Source of the DNA: JANQNX01 sp965601665
Lineage (GTDB): Bacteria; Pseudomonadota; Gammaproteobacteria; Eutrophobiales; Eutrophobiaceae
NCBI GenBank assembly: GCA_965601665.1
Contig: OZ271833.1
Coordinates: 1,488,001-1,552,000 of the forward strand
Direction of reading: 5' to 3'
Length of the DNA stretch: 64,000 nt
A program made the translations under genes and the position numbers. This document shows positions 61,642 through 64,000 of the stretch, piece by piece. Below the pieces are notes generated by a model. It ran no database searches. It was not told the DNA's origin and saw nothing but the letters and a program-made list of their open reading frames with translations. How positions within the stretch are numbered: position 1 is the stretch's first letter; each line of letters begins with the position of its first letter.

Positions 61642-62406
61642 ATGAAATTAGTATTTACCTTGCTTCTCATCATAAGTTCATTCTGCGTTAATGCAATAAC
61701 GATAAGCGGAAACGATTCGCTAACAGTTTCTGATAGTTCATATACCCTTTTTGACTCTTTTGATAACAGCACCGTTTCAATAATTACCGGAGGCGCAGTT
61801 GCTTTCTATCGTGGTTACGATCAGAGTTACGTATCAATATCGGGTGGAGGTCATGTTTCACATATGAACTTATATAATGACTCTACAGCTTCCGTCTTTA
61901 ATGGTGACATATCTCACTACCATGGGCATGATTCAAGTAATATCACGTTATACGATGAAGCAAACATCAGCCATTTAAACATTAGGGGCAATAGTAATGC
62001 TCTAATTTTTGGTGGTGAATATTCGTTTATCAATTTCTTCGATTCCAGTACAGCAATTATTCATGAGTTAATTATAAACGGAGGGTCATTCTTAGGCGCA
62101 GGAGTATCCGTTAATGGTGGCGCCCTAACGTTTGAAGAAGGCGCTTCTATAGACATCTACGCTAACGGCGTCAGTTTCGTTGACGGAATGCTATATGGCG
62201 TCTGGGCTAATAGCTTACCCTTCAATTTTTGGGTAATTGGAAGAACAGTCGATATAAATAATAATGTTTCATTTTACCTGCCTGATGTTTTGCCAGGCCA
62301 AATAAATATACATTCAGTTACTGTAGTTCCACTTCCTGCTACCGTGTGGTTACTAGGTTCAGTACTATTAGGCTTCATAGGCTTTTCAAAAAAACGGATT
62401 AGTTGA
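61642..62406 (+). CDS. VPLPA-CTERM exported protein with short beta-solenoid-like repeats
   Basis: 254 residues. A signal peptide (LVFTLLLIISSFCVNA) is followed by about seven short, roughly 20-residue units rich in Ser, Asn, Gly and aromatics (for example SIITGGAVAFYRGYDQSYVS and YNDSTASVFNGDISHYHGHD), suggestive of a beta-solenoid. The tail is VVPLPATVWLLGSVLLGFIG followed by KKR, the same sorting type as the protein at 60 kb. AAGGAG precedes the ATG. Low GC compared with its surroundings. Function unknown; surface or matrix location inferred. Confidence 0.82.
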   Translation: MKLVFTLLLIISSFCVNAITISGNDSLTVSDSSYTLFDSFDNSTVSIITGGAVAFYRGYDQSYVSISGGGHVSHMNLYNDSTASVFNGDISHYHGHDSSNITLYDEANISHLNIRGNSNALIFGGEYSFINFFDSSTAIIHELIINGGSFLGAGVSVNGGALTFEEGASIDIYANGVSFVDGMLYGVWANSLPFNFWVIGRTVDINNNVSFYLPDVLPGQINIHSVTVVPLPATVWLLGSVLLGFIGFSKKRIS

Positions 62407-62408
62407 AA

Positions 62409-62455
62409 TGGTGGTGAAGGATAGAATCGAACTGCCGACACAGGGTTTTCAGTCC
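62409..62455 (-). pseudogene. Fragment resembling the 3' half of tRNA-Phe
   Basis: On the minus strand the 47 bp read from an anticodon-loop-like CTGAAAACC (GAA anticodon) through GTGTCGGCAGTTCGATTC (variable and T loop) to CTTCACCACCA, with an encoded CCA. The 5' half is absent, and the T stem has a mismatch, so it is not functional. Such fragments are typical of attachment-site remnants left by elements that integrate at tRNA 3' ends. Confidence 0.6.
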
Positions 62456-62671
62456 AGGAATAATTTAATACCCCGAACTTGTGTTTTACTTTTAGAAGCA
62501 AAATTATTATTTTAGCTTTGATATTTGAACGTGATTAAGATGCGTATTTAACCCCAGTAAAATAGTTGTAAACGAGAGTTCATATCACACCCTATATGGA
62601 CCCAACCCGGTAGTTATAGTGAATATGTTTCCTTTTCCGTATTATAACTCTCTGAAATAACTGATAAATAC

Positions 62672-63475
62672 ATGGGTAACCCCTTGAATCACCATCCACG
62701 GAAACGTTTCGGCCAAAACTTCCTGCATGATAGCTCGGTCATCGACAAGATTATCGCTGCAATCGATCCCGGTGAGAATGATCACATTATTGAAATCGGA
62801 CCGGGCAAGGGTGCACTTACCGTCCATCTCGTCGAAAAAGTGGCGCGACTGGATGTCATTGAGATCGACAGGGATCTCGCGGCCATGCTCGAAAAACAAT
62901 TCAACTCAACCAGGGCCGGACTGCACTTACACTTGCAAGATGCATTAACGCTTGAGCTTGTCACATTCAATAGCAACAATCTGCGGATAGTCGGCAACCT
63001 GCCCTATAATATAAGTACACCATTATTGTTCCACCTGCTTGACCAAACCCGTTACATCAGTGACATGACCTTCATGTTGCAAAAGGAGGTGGTCGACAGG
63101 ATGGTAGCGAGACCGAATAGCAAAACCTACGGCAGGCTGTCAGTTATGTTGCAGTATGCCTGCGAGGTCGAGTCGTTATTTACCGTCAAACCCGGTGCGT
63201 TTAACCCGGCCCCCCGGGTCGATTCCGCCGTGGTGCGTATTGTGCCGAATGCGGACAAAATTGCCCGTGTGCAACAAGCGCAGTTAATGGCCAGGCTTGT
63301 ACGGGATGCTTTTTCCCAACGTCGAAAGACGATACGTAATTCACTCAAATCATATGCTGACGAAGGCTTGATGATGGAGCTCGGTATCGACCCCGGCGCA
63401 CGCGCTGAAAACCTGACTGTCGAAGACTATATCAAGCTCTCAAACCGGTTGGCGCCCGCCACAGCACCCGAATAA
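62672..63475 (+). CDS. rsmA: 16S rRNA dimethyladenosine transferase
   Basis: RsmA (KsgA) dimethylates A1518 and A1519 of 16S rRNA. The 267-residue protein has KRFGQNFLHD, the SAM motif IEIGPGKGALT, and the catalytic NLPYNIS motif, with the C-terminal domain complete (SQRRKTIRNSLK). It is separated from pdxA by the insert and so must have its own promoter. apaG/apaH, its usual downstream neighbours, are replaced by an insertion sequence. Confidence 0.97.
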   Translation: MGNPLNHHPRKRFGQNFLHDSSVIDKIIAAIDPGENDHIIEIGPGKGALTVHLVEKVARLDVIEIDRDLAAMLEKQFNSTRAGLHLHLQDALTLELVTFNSNNLRIVGNLPYNISTPLLFHLLDQTRYISDMTFMLQKEVVDRMVARPNSKTYGRLSVMLQYACEVESLFTVKPGAFNPAPRVDSAVVRIVPNADKIARVQQAQLMARLVRDAFSQRRKTIRNSLKSYADEGLMMELGIDPGARAENLTVEDYIKLSNRLAPATAPE

Positions 63476-63488
63476 GGCAATTATATAC

Positions 63489-63517
63489 TTGACAAAGGTA
63501 GTTAAACAATTGATAAT
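63489..63517 (+). promoter_or_regulatory. Consensus sigma-70 promoter before the transposase gene
   Basis: TTGACA, 17 bases, GATAAT: near-perfect -35 and -10 with ideal spacing, 37 bp upstream of the transposase start and 14 bp after the rsmA stop. Confidence 0.7.
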
Positions 63518-63553
63518 AAAACTACATTTTAACGAAATAGCCCGAGAATAGCC

Positions 63554-64000
63554 ATGTGCAACCTGAATGCCCCGTTTTTCAATGATGAAGATGCCGCCCG
63601 CTCTTATTTAGAAGGGCAGCGTTGGCCAGAAGGCCCGGTCTGTCCTCATTGCGGTGGTTCGGATCGCATTTACCCGGTGGAAGCCAACAAACAAAAGAAG
63701 GTTCGCAAGGGCCTCTATCATTGTAATGACTGTGAATCACAATTCACTGTCACGGTTGGTACTGTCTTTGAGAAATCAAAAGTACCGTTAAATAAATGGT
63801 TACTGGCTACTTACCTGCTCTGCTCTTCTAAAAAAGGTTTCTCTGCTAAACAGCTAGAACGTTCTATTGGTGTTACCTATAAAACAGCCTGGTTCATGAT
63901 GCATCGTATCCGTGAAGCCATGCGCGACACTGAAGGCGGCATGATGGGCGGTTCAGGTAGTTTCGTTGAGATTGATGAAACATACATAGGTCGCAAGACT
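63554..64000 (+). CDS. IS1595-family transposase, cut by window end
   Basis: The frame from the ATG at 63554 runs open to the window end (149 residues seen). It shows the family's N-terminal zinc ribbon (CPHCGG and CNDCES), the helix region LNKWLLATYLLCSSKKGFSA, and the first catalytic aspartate in VEIDETYIGRK of the DDE-type ISXO2-like domain. The right half and its terminal repeats lie outside. I could not define the left terminal repeat. Confidence 0.9.
   Translation, partial: MCNLNAPFFNDEDAARSYLEGQRWPEGPVCPHCGGSDRIYPVEANKQKKVRKGLYHCNDCESQFTVTVGTVFEKSKVPLNKWLLATYLLCSSKKGFSAKQLERSIGVTYKTAWFMMHRIREAMRDTEGGMMGGSGSFVEIDETYIGRKT

Overview
The window is a gene-dense chromosomal segment of a flagellated, polyhydroxyalkanoate-storing gammaproteobacterium. 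Evidence for this is the leuB-asd-fimV-truA-trpF order, the carAB-greA-rlmE-ftsH-glmM block, fabA/fabB, lptD-surA-pdxA, rnf/rsx genes, and a class III PHA synthase (phaE/phaC) of the kind found in purple-sulfur and related gammaproteobacteria. PEP-CTERM-like VPLPA tails and the moderate GC content also fit an environmental, probably aquatic, organism. The genus cannot be named from the sequence alone.

Layout. 1-8.4 kb (minus strand): leuB, asd, an orphan FimV N-terminal domain, fimV, truA and the start of trpF, with a DMT permease upstream. 8.4-18.7 kb: dapD and an ArsC-like gene converge on glmM, followed by ftsH, rlmE, greA, carB and carA. carA has a leader with a promoter and an intrinsic terminator that look like pyrimidine attenuation. 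18.7-26.3 kb: a small Rieske protein, a Ser/Thr kinase with Sel1 repeats, the PHA locus (phasin-phaE-phaC, with a perfect FNR/ANR-type box upstream), then ppa and acs. 26.7-34.7 kb: ispG, fabA-fabB, two small exported or metallopeptidase-like proteins, a CPA1 antiporter, lexA with two GTTC-N7-GTTC operators, and msrB. 34.7-40.8 kb: cysG, a sigma-28-driven motA-motB-pilZ unit, dcd and mrp. 41-46 kb: metG, an rnf cluster with only A, B, D and G, and yhbY.

The most unusual part is 46.75-49.01 kb. It is an array of at least four promoterless small-ORF cassettes, all on the minus strand, each followed by an attC-like site and with no integrase in the window (a CALIN-type array). Each cassette's R'' box is the reverse complement of the box at its own 5' boundary, as the cassette excision/integration model predicts. 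The ORFs encode small membrane proteins or unknown proteins.

49.2-62.4 kb holds an SDR-RND-MFP efflux operon, then lptD-surA-pdxA. The usual surA-pdxA-rsmA run is split by a 3.6-kb AT-rich insert. That insert carries an AlkD-like gene, two VPLPA-CTERM proteins, a frameshifted gene remnant, and a 47-bp fragment resembling the 3' half of a tRNA-Phe. rsmA follows, then an IS1595-family transposase cut by the window end.

Most core genes are ordinary housekeeping genes. The interest lies in the cassette array, the reduced rnf cluster, the LexA operators, the regulatory leaders of carAB and the PHA genes, and the rsmA-proximal insert.
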